A stretch of 64,000 bases of DNA from Arthrobacter sp. NIO-1057. GTDB lineage: Bacteria > Actinomycetota > Actinomycetes > Actinomycetales > Micrococcaceae. A model generated the notes under the pieces. That model saw only the letters and a list, made by a program, of their open reading frames with translations. It was not told where the DNA came from and did no database searches. Below are positions 29,131 through 38,699 of this stretch, one piece after another. A program made the position numbers and the translations under genes. Every line of letters begins with the position of its first letter. Position 1 is the first letter of the stretch. The DNA lies in the NCBI RefSeq assembly GCF_900094805.1, contig NZ_FMAT01000001.1:744001-808000 (forward strand). The letters run 5' to 3'.

Positions 29131-30290
29131 ATCCCGTTCCCCACTCCGCCCCCGATCTGCAGTCCCTGCTCGCTTCACTCAGTCGCTGGCCGGATGTCCA
29201 AGCACCCAACCTTTTTGCTGCCGATGCTGCCGACCGGCTCATCTTAAATACCGCCGCCGAACATGTGGCCGACGCCGGCTGGCCCGCCAACATCTCGATC
29301 GTCGGCGATCATTACGGGGCATTGACCCTGGGCGCGCTGGCCTTGGGCAGCACCTCGGTACGTGTGCACACCGATTCGCTCACCGCCCGCCACGCCATCG
29401 AGGCCAACCTCCGCCAGCTCATGCCAGAAGTCAGCGAACGCCTCCAATTTGTTTCACTGGCCGAGGTCGCCGAACAGGCCGCCACCATTTTGCTGACCCT
29501 GCCGCGTGGTCTGGACGTGTTGGACGAACAGCTCGCGGCCATCGCCGCCGTCGCCGCGCCTGAAGCAACGGTTTTTGCCGGTGGCCGCATCAAACATATG
29601 AGCCGGTCGATCAACGACCTGCTGGCGTCGCGTTTCACCCGGGTCGATGTCTCGCTGGCTCGGCAGAAGTCCCGCGTTTTGACCGCTTCACTGCCTTTGC
29701 CGCAACAGCCGCCATCCCGCTTCCCGGCCACCGCAACCCACCAGGTCAAGGGCACCAGTTTCACTCTGCGCGCCGGCGCGGGAACCTTTGGTGCCGCGCG
29801 CTTAGACCCCGGCACTCGCCTGCTTTTGGAAAATTTGCCCGATCTTGGCGCCCACAAAACCCTGGTGGACTTGGCCTGCGGCAATGGCTCCGTCGGCATG
29901 TACGCAGCGCTCACCTACCCCCATATTCAGGTGGACGCCTCCGATCATTCGGCTTCCGCCGTGGCGTCAACGCTGGCCGCGGCGCAGCTCAACGGGTTAT
30001 CGCACCGCGTGAGTGCCGCTCAGGACGATGCCCTGCGTCGCCTGCCCGATGCTTCGGCCACGCTCATAACCCTGAACCCGCCCTTCCACATCGGCAATAC
30101 GGTCACCGCCGACATTGCGTTCAAACTGATCGACGACGCCGCCCGAGTCCTAGCCCCCGGCGGCACCCTACTGTGCGTCTTCAACTCGCATCTGCGCTAC
30201 CGCAACGAATTGGTCCGGCGGGTTGGCCCCACCACCCAGTTGGCCAGGGATAAGACCTTCACCGTGACCGCTTCCGTCAAAGGGCATTAG
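29127..30290 (+). CDS. RsmC-like class I SAM methyltransferase
   Basis: Probably methylates a guanine in 16S rRNA (RsmC/RlmG type). The product has 387 residues. The N-terminal half is a degenerate duplicated domain. The C-terminal half binds SAM (LVDLACGNGSVGMYAAL near residue 250) and has the N-methyltransferase motif NPPFHIG near residue 312. The start is a TTG overlapping the stop of the YigZ gene (TTGA), so translation is coupled. The exact rRNA position is not decided by sequence. Confidence 0.88.
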   Translation: MNPVPHSAPDLQSLLASLSRWPDVQAPNLFAADAADRLILNTAAEHVADAGWPANISIVGDHYGALTLGALALGSTSVRVHTDSLTARHAIEANLRQLMPEVSERLQFVSLAEVAEQAATILLTLPRGLDVLDEQLAAIAAVAAPEATVFAGGRIKHMSRSINDLLASRFTRVDVSLARQKSRVLTASLPLPQQPPSRFPATATHQVKGTSFTLRAGAGTFGAARLDPGTRLLLENLPDLGAHKTLVDLACGNGSVGMYAALTYPHIQVDASDHSASAVASTLAAAQLNGLSHRVSAAQDDALRRLPDASATLITLNPPFHIGNTVTADIAFKLIDDAARVLAPGGTLLCVFNSHLRYRNELVRRVGPTTQLARDKTFTVTASVKGH

Positions 30291-30353
30291 GACTTTTCCA
30301 CAACTCGCGATCGCACGTTCATCGCCGGCGCTCCAACACCACATTCTTGGTCC

Positions 30354-32000
30354 ATGAGTGATTCGATCGGTCAGGCCATTGCCGACCTCAACCAGGCAAT
30401 CAGGAGCACTTCGGCATTCACCGCCGATCAGGCTCTGGCGATCGCTGCACTCATTCCGGACCTGCACCAGTTCATCGCCCCCTCTACCGGTGCAGGGCCG
30501 GAAAACCAACCGGCCTACTCACAGGATCCACGTTTCGCACTGGCACTGGCACAGTCGACCGAGCTGGCCGCCCACCAGGCATTACGCACCCAGGTGTACG
30601 CGGCACATCTGCTCGAATCCACAGCAGCCCACACCCTGACGACAGACGAGCTGGAAGCCGTCCGCGCAGGGAGCACTGACTTCACTGAACCCGCGCAGTG
30701 TACCAGCCAACGCCCCAGTTTTCGCAATAGCACCGACCTGCTCGCCTCCTGGTTGTGCCTCGAGCACTTTGAGGCTCAACGCCGAACAGATAGCGCGCAC
30801 CATGTTTTCGCCCAGTACGACTACCAGCATCATGTGTACCCTGCACAGTTCCCCCTCATGGCCCAGCGGTTTCATGATGGCTCGCTGCCACCGGCTGAAG
30901 CACTGTCCGCCGCACGTCGTTTAGGCTCGCTGGAACCGAAACGCACAGAATTCGCCCCACCAACCACATCCACTGTGCGCGATGAGCAGGGCCAGCTAGT
31001 CGAATCAGTACTGAACCTGGAAATGGACGAGTCGGAGCCTGCCACCCGACACAAGGCTGTCACCCTCGTTATCAAGACGGCGCGCGAACACCAATCCCAA
31101 GAACAGCCCGAAGCCGAGGAAGGAATCTTCCGCAAGGGACTGCGACGTGGCCTCATTTGGTACGAGATGGGGCTGCGACCGGTTCGCGCCGAGCTTTTCG
31201 AATCTGGACTCGCCCAAAGCGACAACCCACGCTCCGGCGCTGGCCAAACGGCCCGCGAAGCCTTCGTCGACAAAAACGCTGAGGCACAAGAGTCAACAGG
31301 CGAACATCCGGACTTCGTGACCGATGAGGAAGCCGCCACCGCCGAGTCCACCGATTCCGCTCCCATTTCTCCAGCGACCCGTCGACTCAACGCGGTCATG
31401 AATTTGCTCGAACTCAACGCTAAACGGCTCAAGCGTCTGCAAGAAGCGATGGGCAAACGGGCAAATTCGCCAGATTCTTCGCCTCCTGAGACCGAGGACC
31501 CGGATTTACCGGTTATCAAACCGCAGGTAGTGGTCATGTTGACGCTGGCTGAGTTGGAAGGCCGAGCCGAAACCCACGGAATCACGGGACATGGTTTTAA
31601 GCTCAGCGCCACCGATCTTCGCCAAACCCTAGCCAAAGCGAAAATCATTCCGATGGTTTTGGGCGGTAAGGGCGAGCTCCTGGACATTGGGCGCAGCCAA
31701 CGCAAGCATCCTGGCTATATGCGTTTAGGCATATCGGTGCGCGACCGGGGTTGCATTGTTCCCGGTTGCACTATGGATCCCGAACGCTGCAATATCCACC
31801 ACATCTGGTCTTGGTCGGAAGGTGGAGTCACCTCCGTGTACTGGAGTGCGATGCTCTGCGATACCCACCATCATGATGTCCATGCCGGGCTCATCAAGGT
31901 CATTCCGGATGGCGGGGTCCCTAAGGTCATTCTCCCGAACTTTGTAGATCCGACCCAGACCCCTGTGCGCAACCGCTATAACGATGTGCAAGCTGCCTAA
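30354..32000 (+). CDS. DUF222/HNH endonuclease-type protein (13E12-like)
   Basis: A protein of 548 residues of the actinobacterial 13E12 group. The N-terminal region (about 20-400) fits DUF222. The C-terminal HNH nuclease domain (about 455-520) has RDRGCIVPGCTMDPERCNIH followed by HIWSWSEGGVTSVYW and LCDTHHHDVHAG, with the cysteines and histidines of the zinc and catalytic sites present. Such genes occur in many copies in actinobacteria and are often linked to mobile DNA, but their function is unknown. GC is like the neighbours. No flanking repeats are seen. Confidence 0.85.
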   Translation: MSDSIGQAIADLNQAIRSTSAFTADQALAIAALIPDLHQFIAPSTGAGPENQPAYSQDPRFALALAQSTELAAHQALRTQVYAAHLLESTAAHTLTTDELEAVRAGSTDFTEPAQCTSQRPSFRNSTDLLASWLCLEHFEAQRRTDSAHHVFAQYDYQHHVYPAQFPLMAQRFHDGSLPPAEALSAARRLGSLEPKRTEFAPPTTSTVRDEQGQLVESVLNLEMDESEPATRHKAVTLVIKTAREHQSQEQPEAEEGIFRKGLRRGLIWYEMGLRPVRAELFESGLAQSDNPRSGAGQTAREAFVDKNAEAQESTGEHPDFVTDEEAATAESTDSAPISPATRRLNAVMNLLELNAKRLKRLQEAMGKRANSPDSSPPETEDPDLPVIKPQVVVMLTLAELEGRAETHGITGHGFKLSATDLRQTLAKAKIIPMVLGGKGELLDIGRSQRKHPGYMRLGISVRDRGCIVPGCTMDPERCNIHHIWSWSEGGVTSVYWSAMLCDTHHHDVHAGLIKVIPDGGVPKVILPNFVDPTQTPVRNRYNDVQAA

Positions 32001-32061
32001 CTTGCACTAGCCGGCGACAAGACTGTCCCACGCCAGAGGCAAACCTCGTTGAATTCTTCTT

Positions 32062-32094
32062 TGGGCTCGCTCAAACACGTAATGGGCGAGCCCA
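32062..32094. terminator. Hairpin after the HNH gene
   Basis: An inverted repeat (TGGGCTCGC / GCGAGCCCA) with a 15-base loop lies 61 bases after the HNH gene stop. There is no T-run, so it is a likely but unproven terminator. Confidence 0.45.
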
Positions 32095-32198
32095 CTGCCA
32101 TGCCCAAGAAAGTAGCCCATCTACCACGCAAACTTAGCCATCACGGGGTGAGTCCCATCCCTTGCATGTTCCAGGCTCGTGTTGCCATAGGTTAAAAA

Positions 32199-32230
32199 CA
32201 AAGGTCCAACCCTTTCGGGTTGGACCTTTG
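32199..32230 (-). terminator. rpsA intrinsic terminator
   Basis: A perfect 14-base stem (CAAAGGTCCAACCC / GGGTTGGACCTTTG) with a 4-base loop is followed on the minus strand by TTTTTAACC. It lies 49 bases after the rpsA stop, a classic rho-independent terminator. It may also stop readthrough from the HNH gene. Confidence 0.9.
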
Positions 32231-32279
32231 CGTATCAGCAAAAGCTAATTACGTTTCCTGCACGAGGCAGAAGCTGAAA

Positions 32280-33755
32280 TTAGTTGCCGGTCAGCTTCTC
32301 GCGCAGTGCAGCAAGAGCTTCGTCGGAAGCCAGGGTACCTGCATCGGTGGCTGGAGCCTCCGAGGAGTACGAAGCTGGAGCTGGCTCGGAGCTACCTGCA
32401 GCAGCAGGCTCTGCTTCTGCGTCGGCTACGATTGCAGCAGCAACCTGCTTCTTGTGTGCTTCCCAACGCTCCTGAGCAGCAGCGTACTGTGCTTCCCATG
32501 CAGCGCGCTGGGTGTCGAAGCCTTCGAGCCATTCGTTCGACTCTGGGTCGAAGCCCTCTGGGTACTTGTAGTTGCCGGCCTCGTCGTACTCTGCAGCCAT
32601 GCCGTAGAGTGCTGGGTCGAACTCGGTGCCCTCTGGGTCAACACCTTCGTTAGCCTGCTTGAGCGACAGCGAGATGCGGCGGCGCTCCAGGTCGATGTCG
32701 ATAACCTTGACGAACAGTTCGTCGCCAACGGAGACAACCTGCTCAGCCAGTTCAACGTGGCGAACTGCAAGCTCGGAGATGTGAACCAGGCCTTCGATGC
32801 CGTCTTCGACGCGAACGAACGCACCGAATGGAACCAGCTTGGTAACCTTGCCCGGTACAACCTGACCCAGTGCGTGGGTGCGGGCGAAGGTCTGCCATGG
32901 ATCTTCCTGGGTAGCCTTCAGCGACAGGGAAACGCGCTCGCGATCCAGATCGACTTCCAGAACCTCTACGGTTACTTCCTGGCCAACCTCGACAACCTCG
33001 GATGGGTGGTCGATGTGCTTCCAGGACAGCTCGGAAACGTGTACCAGGCCGTCTACGCCGCCCAGGTCCACGAATGCACCGAAGTTGACGATGGAGGAAA
33101 CAACGCCCGGACGAACCTGGCCCTTTTCCAGCTTGTTGAGGAAGGTCGAGCGAACCTCGGACTGGGTCTGCTCGAGCCATGCACGGCGGGAAAGCACAAC
33201 GTTGTTGCGGTTCTTGTCCAGCTCGATGATCTTGGCTTCGATTTCCTGGCCGATGTATGGTGCCAGGTCGCGCACACGGCGCATCTCGACGAGCGATGCT
33301 GGCAGGAAGCCACGCAGGCCGATGTCCAGGATGAGGCCACCCTTGACAACCTCGATGACGGTACCGGTAACGACGCCGTCCTCTTCCTTGATCTTTTCGA
33401 TGTCGCCCCAAGCACGCTCGTACTGAGCACGCTTCTTGGACAGGATCAGGCGGCCTTCCTTGTCTTCCTTGGTCAGAACCAAGGCTTCAACGCTGTCGCC
33501 AACGGTGACAACTTCACCTGGGTCAACGTCATGCTTGATGGAAAGCTCGCGGGAAGGGATGACACCTTCGGTCTTGTAACCGATGTCGAGCAGAACTTCG
33601 TCGTGGTCAACCTTGACGACGGTGCCTTCGACGAGGTCACCATCGTTGAAGTACTTGATGGTGGCATCGACTGCGGCCAAGAAGTCCTCAGCAGATCCAA
33701 TGTCGTTGATTGCGACGACTGGTGCGCTGTTGTTCTCGTTCGAGGTGATGGTCAT
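32280..33755 (-). CDS. rpsA: Ribosomal protein S1
   Basis: Binds mRNA at the small ribosomal subunit and helps translation initiation. The product of 491 residues has four S1 RNA-binding domains, at about 35-107, 122-190, 208-278 and 295-365, as is normal in actinobacteria (six in Escherichia coli). Domains 3 and 4 show the canonical FGAFVDLGGVDGLVHVSEL and FGAFVRVEDGIEGLVHISEL. The alanine/glutamate-rich tail from about 400 is variable. A good promoter lies upstream. An open frame of 564 codons on the opposite strand is a shadow. Confidence 0.98.
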   Translation of the reverse strand: MTITSNENNSAPVVAINDIGSAEDFLAAVDATIKYFNDGDLVEGTVVKVDHDEVLLDIGYKTEGVIPSRELSIKHDVDPGEVVTVGDSVEALVLTKEDKEGRLILSKKRAQYERAWGDIEKIKEEDGVVTGTVIEVVKGGLILDIGLRGFLPASLVEMRRVRDLAPYIGQEIEAKIIELDKNRNNVVLSRRAWLEQTQSEVRSTFLNKLEKGQVRPGVVSSIVNFGAFVDLGGVDGLVHVSELSWKHIDHPSEVVEVGQEVTVEVLEVDLDRERVSLSLKATQEDPWQTFARTHALGQVVPGKVTKLVPFGAFVRVEDGIEGLVHISELAVRHVELAEQVVSVGDELFVKVIDIDLERRRISLSLKQANEGVDPEGTEFDPALYGMAAEYDEAGNYKYPEGFDPESNEWLEGFDTQRAAWEAQYAAAQERWEAHKKQVAAAIVADAEAEPAAAGSSEPAPASYSSEAPATDAGTLASDEALAALREKLTGN

Positions 33756-33869
33756 GTAGTAGGGACTCCGATGTGGATAGATTTGGTCAGTCGAAACCCC
33801 GGAAGTCCCGGAATTTCGAGCGGGTATAACTTGTTTGCGGCCACAACTAGTGCGATGGCACGCTGTACA

Positions 33870-33899
33870 AGTCTACGCGTATACCAGAGTGCGGGTCAA
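33870..33899 (-). promoter_or_regulatory. rpsA promoter
   Basis: On the minus strand a -35 box TTGACC (33894-33899) is separated by 18 bases from a -10 box TAGACT (33870-33875). This is a close match to the vegetative sigma consensus and leaves a leader of roughly 110 bases before the rpsA start. Confidence 0.7.
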
Positions 33900-33971
33900 A
33901 GCGTAACCCACTAACATCCACGTCAGCATTTTGTGAACTTCGTCATAACTTCGGGTTCACGGACAGGTTAT

Positions 33972-35288
33972 TTAGAAGGCGTGGGCGGTGAATCCAGCAC
34001 GCCGTACGTCAAATAAATCCACGTTGGTTCCCAGTGTAGCTTCAGAAACTCGCCGGGCACGTCCAATATCAAGAAGCTGTTGCAAAGTGGTCGTTCCCAA
34101 ATACAATCCAGCCAGTTCGCATTCGCCCATCGATACGTGCCCGACCCCGTCGAGCCGCACTGGCCCTTCAGCAACTTTCCTCACCGAGGCCGACCCGTGC
34201 ACCACCTCAAACACATAGGTACCGTTTACCAACCCCAATCGGTCCTCCACCGTCGCTGCTAATCGACCATCGTGGTGATAACCGCGAGCTTCAAAGGCAG
34301 CGATCACGTCCAGGACGCGGAGCCACAATACGTCGTCAACTGAACGCACCTGGTAGTCTCGCACGTCTGAGAGCACCTGCCGCAACGGATCATCGACTGC
34401 GCCCTGCCCATGGACCTCGTGAATCAGATCGTGGCTAGCAACGTATTCCAGTAGCTTCAGCCGTGCCACATCACTGGTGGCTACCAGTTTATGCACGACC
34501 ATTTTTGATTCCGGTCCGTCCCACCCACCAAATTTATAGGTGACGAACCCAGCTAGGGTTCCTGCCTCGTCATAGTAGGCGGCATGACGCATGTTCTTGG
34601 CCTTGCTCAGGGTGTCCCATCCCTCCCATCGCCCTAGCGCGACCCCTTTGTCGTGCCCTGTGCCATCCACGGAACCGAAGGTGTGCTCAAAAGCAGAAAC
34701 CACCAGCTGCTCAAATTGTGTCTCAAATTTTTCAGGATCAATATCGAGGATCGATCCCGGAAGCTCAACCAACAACTTCAGCCCGTTACGGCACTTGAGT
34801 TTAAAGCGCGTCTGGTATGTGGCAGGTTCGAACCCGAACCGGCCATAAATACTCGCTTCCGATGCGCTCAATGCCGCCAGAGGTAACCCTTGGCTTTGCG
34901 CGAAGTGTAGATCGTCAGTGATTTGCTGGGTCAACAGGCCCCGCCGACGATGTGTCGGACTGACGGTCACGGCAGTAATCTTATGCACCGGAACCGGGCT
35001 GACTCCCCCAGCATTGAGGTTTCCGGGGAATGAAGCATAGGTCAGCACCGGCGCTGTGGCGTGACGGGAGAATGTTTCAACCTGCTGATCGAAGACCATC
35101 GAAAAGCGAAGCTGCTGTGCCACCATCAGCTCTGCGTAGGTGGACCTGCAGTTTTTATCAGGTTGCTCTTCGTAAAAACCGACGGTCGTCGCCTGCTGAA
35201 ACTGACCAATCAGCTCCCGATCCGCTCCGTGCAGTTCGGCAGCGTTGTAGGTAACGGTGTGCAACGCACCTGTTTCGTGGTGTTTCAC
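33972..35288 (-). CDS. eis: Eis-like GNAT acetyltransferase
   Basis: A protein of 438 residues, the length of the Eis family. An N-terminal GNAT domain has the acetyl-CoA motif VTVSPTHRRRGLLTQQI near residue 115 and ALSASEASIYGRFGFEPAT. A second degenerate GNAT region and a C-terminal sterol-carrier-like domain follow, ending in the family-typical aromatic residue. Mycobacterial Eis acetylates aminoglycosides and host proteins; the natural substrate in environmental relatives is unknown. The start is a GTG at 35288 with GGAG seven bases upstream. It stands alone between rpsA and polA. Confidence 0.85.
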   Translation of the reverse strand: MKHHETGALHTVTYNAAELHGADRELIGQFQQATTVGFYEEQPDKNCRSTYAELMVAQQLRFSMVFDQQVETFSRHATAPVLTYASFPGNLNAGGVSPVPVHKITAVTVSPTHRRRGLLTQQITDDLHFAQSQGLPLAALSASEASIYGRFGFEPATYQTRFKLKCRNGLKLLVELPGSILDIDPEKFETQFEQLVVSAFEHTFGSVDGTGHDKGVALGRWEGWDTLSKAKNMRHAAYYDEAGTLAGFVTYKFGGWDGPESKMVVHKLVATSDVARLKLLEYVASHDLIHEVHGQGAVDDPLRQVLSDVRDYQVRSVDDVLWLRVLDVIAAFEARGYHHDGRLAATVEDRLGLVNGTYVFEVVHGSASVRKVAEGPVRLDGVGHVSMGECELAGLYLGTTTLQQLLDIGRARRVSEATLGTNVDLFDVRRAGFTAHAF

Positions 35289-35422
35289 TACGCTCTCCCC
35301 GTATTGTTCATCCTCATGGGTTCAACCTCATGGGCACAACCTAATCTGCTCAGCATAACTGCGCACCCATTTTTGTGTATAGGTGCTTGTCGCCCGGTGA
35401 GCAAGACCTACAGATACCACAA

Positions 35423-35464
35423 TGCTGCCGGGAGCGAACGCTTAGAGGTTCGATCCCGGCAGCA
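35423..35464. terminator. Hairpin after polA
   Basis: A long stem (TGCTGCCGGGAGCGAAC / GTTCGATCCCGGCAGCA, one mismatch) with an 8-base loop lies 33 bases after the polA stop, between polA and the eis-like gene. Neither strand shows a good T-run. Confidence 0.55.
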
Positions 35465-35497
35465 CCTAGTCACTAACTGACTTATTGAGCCACCAGC

Positions 35498-38176
35498 CTA
35501 GTGGGCTGCCTCGTGCCAGGTCCGGCCGATTCCCGGTTGGACATCCAATGGCACGAGCAAATCGGCGGCTTGCCCCATTTCGCGAGTCACCAATTCCTGC
35601 ACCGCATCCAGCTCACCAGCGGCAATTTCCAGAATCAATTCGTCATGGACCTGCAAGAGCATCCGAGATTTGTATTCCCCAGCTTCAAGGCCTTCGGCGA
35701 TCTTGAGCATGGCAACCTTCACCAGGTCCGCCGCCGATCCCTGGATCGGTGCGTTCAGCGCAGCACGCTCGGCAATATCACGCAGACGACGATCGGAGCT
35801 GTTTAGTTCCGGCAGGTAGCGACGACGACCAAAGATCGTCTCGGTGTACCCGTCCTTACGAGCCTGATCGACTACGGAACGAAGATAGGTACGCACCGCG
35901 CCGAAGCGGTCGAAGTAATCCTTCATCAGTTTGCGAGCTTCATCCACGCCGATCTTCAGCTGCTTGGACAGACCAAAGCTGCTCAGACCATAGGCCAAGC
36001 CATAGCTCATCGCCTTCACCTTGGAGCGCATTTCCGAGGTGACTTCCTCCGGCGCCACGTTGAACACGCGCGAACCAACATAGCGGTGCAAGTCTTCGCC
36101 ATTTTGGTAGGCCTCAATGAGCCCCTCATCTTCGGAGAGATGCGCCATGATGCGCATTTCGATCTGCGAATAGTCAACGGTCAGCAGGGTTTCATAGCCC
36201 CCGCCCACCATAAATACGTCGCGGATTCGCCGCCCCTCTTCGGAACGGACCGGAATGTTCTGCAGGTTCGGGTTCAGGCTCGAAAGTCGGCCGGTCGCCG
36301 CCACGGTCTGTGCGTAAGTGGTGTGGATTCGCCCGTCGGAATGCGTCGCTTTGAGCAACCCGTCCACGGTTTGGCGCAGCTTAATCGCATCACGGTACGC
36401 CATCAAAGCCACGAGGAACGGGTGCCCGGTCTTAACCAGCAGATCCTGCAAGGACTCAGCGTCGGTGGTGAAACCGGTCTTGATCTTCTTGGTGCGCGGC
36501 AAATCCAGTTCCTCGAACAGGACGACCTGCAGCTGCTTCGGGCTGGAAAGATTAACTTCGTGGCCGATCGCAGCAAACGCATCATTGGTCGCCTGATCCA
36601 CCTGGGTGGTGAAGTGGGCACGCAACTCGTTGAGTCGATCTACATCCACGGCCACGCCGGCCCGTTCCATTTCGAAAAGCACCGGAATCAGTGGCAGTTC
36701 CATCGTCGCCGCCAATTCATCGGCGTGCTTTTCCGCCAACTTCGTGGCGAGGTATGCGGACAGATCGTGGATCGCTTGTGCCTGCGCCAAAGTGGGTTCT
36801 GCAAGATCCGAGGTCAACCCCAGATCCAACTCGCCCTTCTTCGCTTGATGCACGGGCACCGCATACTTCAGGTGATATTGCACCACGTCCACCAGATCGT
36901 GACTTCGTCGATCCGGCTGAATCAGGTAGGCGCTAATCAGCGTGTCGTCCTTAATGCCAGCTACTGTGAAACTGCGTTCGATCAGCAAGTGCATGGCAGC
37001 CTTGGCATCGTGGAAGATCTTTGGTGCCTGCTCATCGGCCAAGAACTGCGCCAACGCACTTCGAGTTTCTTCATCTAGTTCGGCAAGGTCCAGCCACGCC
37101 GCCTCGCTGCCACGGTAGAGCGCCAGGCCTACTGCTTCGGAATCCACCAGTGCTGGTTGCAGCGCGATCGCCGCACCCTGACCGGACTCGATGAATCCGC
37201 GCAGCGCTTCGGCGTTGTCGGTCACCACACGAGTGAAGGCAGCCACTTCTGGTGCCACTTCTTCTTCCTGCGCGGCAAAAAGGTCGAACAGCCTCTTGCG
37301 CAGGGTATTAAACTCCAGCGCGTCGAACAAGTTCTCAATTTCTTCGCGGTTTGGTGCCTGAAGTTCCATGTCCTCCAGGGCCACCGGCAACTCTAGATCG
37401 TGCTTAAGTTGGTTCAGCCGACGGTTACGCGTCACATTGTCCACGTGCTCACGCAGCGAATCGCCGACTTTGCCCTTGATGGCGTCAATGTTTTCAAGGA
37501 CGCCGGCAAGGTCCCCATAAAGATTGAGCCATTTGGCGGCCGTCTTCGGGCCAACGCCTGGCACGCCGGGCAGGTTATCCGCGGTCTCGCCGACCAGTGC
37601 GGCCAAATCCGAGTAGCGTTCAGGCCGGACGAAGTATTTCGCTTCCACGGCCGCCGCATCCATCGGCGGAATGTCGCTGATGCCCTTCTTCGGGTACAGC
37701 ACCAGGGTCTTCTCGGTGATCAGCTGGAAGGCATCGCGGTCTCCGGAAACCACCAGCACATCAAATCCCGCCTCTTCGCCCTTGGTCGCCAGCGTGGCAA
37801 GGATGTCGTCGGCCTCGAAGCTCTCCAAGGTGATAGCAGGAATGTTCATCGCCTTCATTACTTCTTGGATGAGGTCGATCTGCCCGTAGAACTCTTCGGG
37901 GGTCTTGTTTCGACCGCCCTTGTACTCCGTGTACTCCAACGAGCGGAAGGTCGGGGTGTCCAAGTCGAAAGCCACGGCGACGTGCGTAGGCTTCTGCTGT
38001 CGGATCATCGTCAGCAGCATCGACACAAAACCATGCACGGCGTTGGTGTGCTGTCCGGTGCTCGTTGCGAAGTTTTCCGCCGGCAACGCGTAGAACGCGC
38101 GGAACGCCATGGAGTGTCCGTCGATAATCAGCAGTCTCTTGTCCGACGAGGGTGTCGGTTTGGTAGTTTCGCTCAC
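35498..38176 (-). CDS. polA: DNA polymerase I
   Basis: Removes RNA primers and fills gaps in replication and excision repair. The product has about 892 residues. The 5'-3' exonuclease domain (about 1-290) starts RLLIIDGHSMAFRAFYALPA. The middle domain is a 3'-5' exonuclease fold that looks inactive, as usual in actinobacteria. The polymerase domain has DYSQIEMRIMAHL, RSKVKAMSYGLAYGLSSFGL and VHDELILEI. I prefer the GTG at 38176. An ATG seven codons earlier would overlap the start of the divergent thioesterase gene by two bases, so the true start is uncertain by these few codons. Confidence 0.95.
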   Translation of the reverse strand: MSETTKPTPSSDKRLLIIDGHSMAFRAFYALPAENFATSTGQHTNAVHGFVSMLLTMIRQQKPTHVAVAFDLDTPTFRSLEYTEYKGGRNKTPEEFYGQIDLIQEVMKAMNIPAITLESFEADDILATLATKGEEAGFDVLVVSGDRDAFQLITEKTLVLYPKKGISDIPPMDAAAVEAKYFVRPERYSDLAALVGETADNLPGVPGVGPKTAAKWLNLYGDLAGVLENIDAIKGKVGDSLREHVDNVTRNRRLNQLKHDLELPVALEDMELQAPNREEIENLFDALEFNTLRKRLFDLFAAQEEEVAPEVAAFTRVVTDNAEALRGFIESGQGAAIALQPALVDSEAVGLALYRGSEAAWLDLAELDEETRSALAQFLADEQAPKIFHDAKAAMHLLIERSFTVAGIKDDTLISAYLIQPDRRSHDLVDVVQYHLKYAVPVHQAKKGELDLGLTSDLAEPTLAQAQAIHDLSAYLATKLAEKHADELAATMELPLIPVLFEMERAGVAVDVDRLNELRAHFTTQVDQATNDAFAAIGHEVNLSSPKQLQVVLFEELDLPRTKKIKTGFTTDAESLQDLLVKTGHPFLVALMAYRDAIKLRQTVDGLLKATHSDGRIHTTYAQTVAATGRLSSLNPNLQNIPVRSEEGRRIRDVFMVGGGYETLLTVDYSQIEMRIMAHLSEDEGLIEAYQNGEDLHRYVGSRVFNVAPEEVTSEMRSKVKAMSYGLAYGLSSFGLSKQLKIGVDEARKLMKDYFDRFGAVRTYLRSVVDQARKDGYTETIFGRRRYLPELNSSDRRLRDIAERAALNAPIQGSAADLVKVAMLKIAEGLEAGEYKSRMLLQVHDELILEIAAGELDAVQELVTREMGQAADLLVPLDVQPGIGRTWHEAAH

Positions 38177-38195
38177 ACCTGAAAGCCTAGTTGCC

Positions 38196-38684
38196 ATGAA
38201 CGACAATTTCACTACTCAACCCACGCAATCTTCGGCACATCCCTTTGCCGACCAGCTAACCCGGCATGGCATTCCACAGTCCGTCTGGCCTTATCTGACC
38301 CAAAACGGCGTTGGCGAGCTTGTCGAGAAACTGCAGATCGTCTTTACGCAGTTCAGCGCACAACGGTTGGTGGCCACCATGCCGGTTGCCGGAAACACTC
38401 AGGTTTACGGGATCCTGCATGGCGGGGCTTCGGCTGCGCTAGCTGAAACGCTTGGCTCCATGGCCGCCGCACTGCACGCGGCCGGCACTGCCCAGCCAGT
38501 GGGTGTGGATCTAAACATCACCCATCACAAAGCTGGACGTTCAGGCCTAGTCACCGGCGTCTGCACGCCGATCCATTTGGGCGCACGCAGCACCTGCCAC
38601 GAAATCATTATCACCAACGACGCCGATCAGCGCCTGGCCACGGCACGGATCACCAACATGCTGCTACCCGTGCGCGAACAATAG
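38196..38684 (+). CDS. PaaI/MenI-type hotdog thioesterase
   Basis: An acyl-CoA thioesterase of 162 residues. The hotdog signature GILHGGASAALAETLGSMAA near residue 70 has the catalytic acidic residue in ALAETLGS. GVDLNITHHKAGRSG follows. It fits the PaaI/DHNA-CoA thioesterase group, so the substrate may be an aromatic acyl-CoA such as 1,4-dihydroxy-2-naphthoyl-CoA in menaquinone synthesis; this is inference. It is divergent from polA with about 19 bases between starts and convergent with the reductase gene (15 bases). Confidence 0.87.
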   Translation: MNDNFTTQPTQSSAHPFADQLTRHGIPQSVWPYLTQNGVGELVEKLQIVFTQFSAQRLVATMPVAGNTQVYGILHGGASAALAETLGSMAAALHAAGTAQPVGVDLNITHHKAGRSGLVTGVCTPIHLGARSTCHEIIITNDADQRLATARITNMLLPVREQ

Positions 38685-38699
38685 GCGGACGGTCAGCTC

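Noticed and set aside
32220-33914. Open frame of 564 codons antisense to rpsA
   Set aside because: rpsA is certain, and the antisense product is cysteine- and tryptophan-rich with no recognisable domain. Long antisense frames are expected opposite GC-biased genes.
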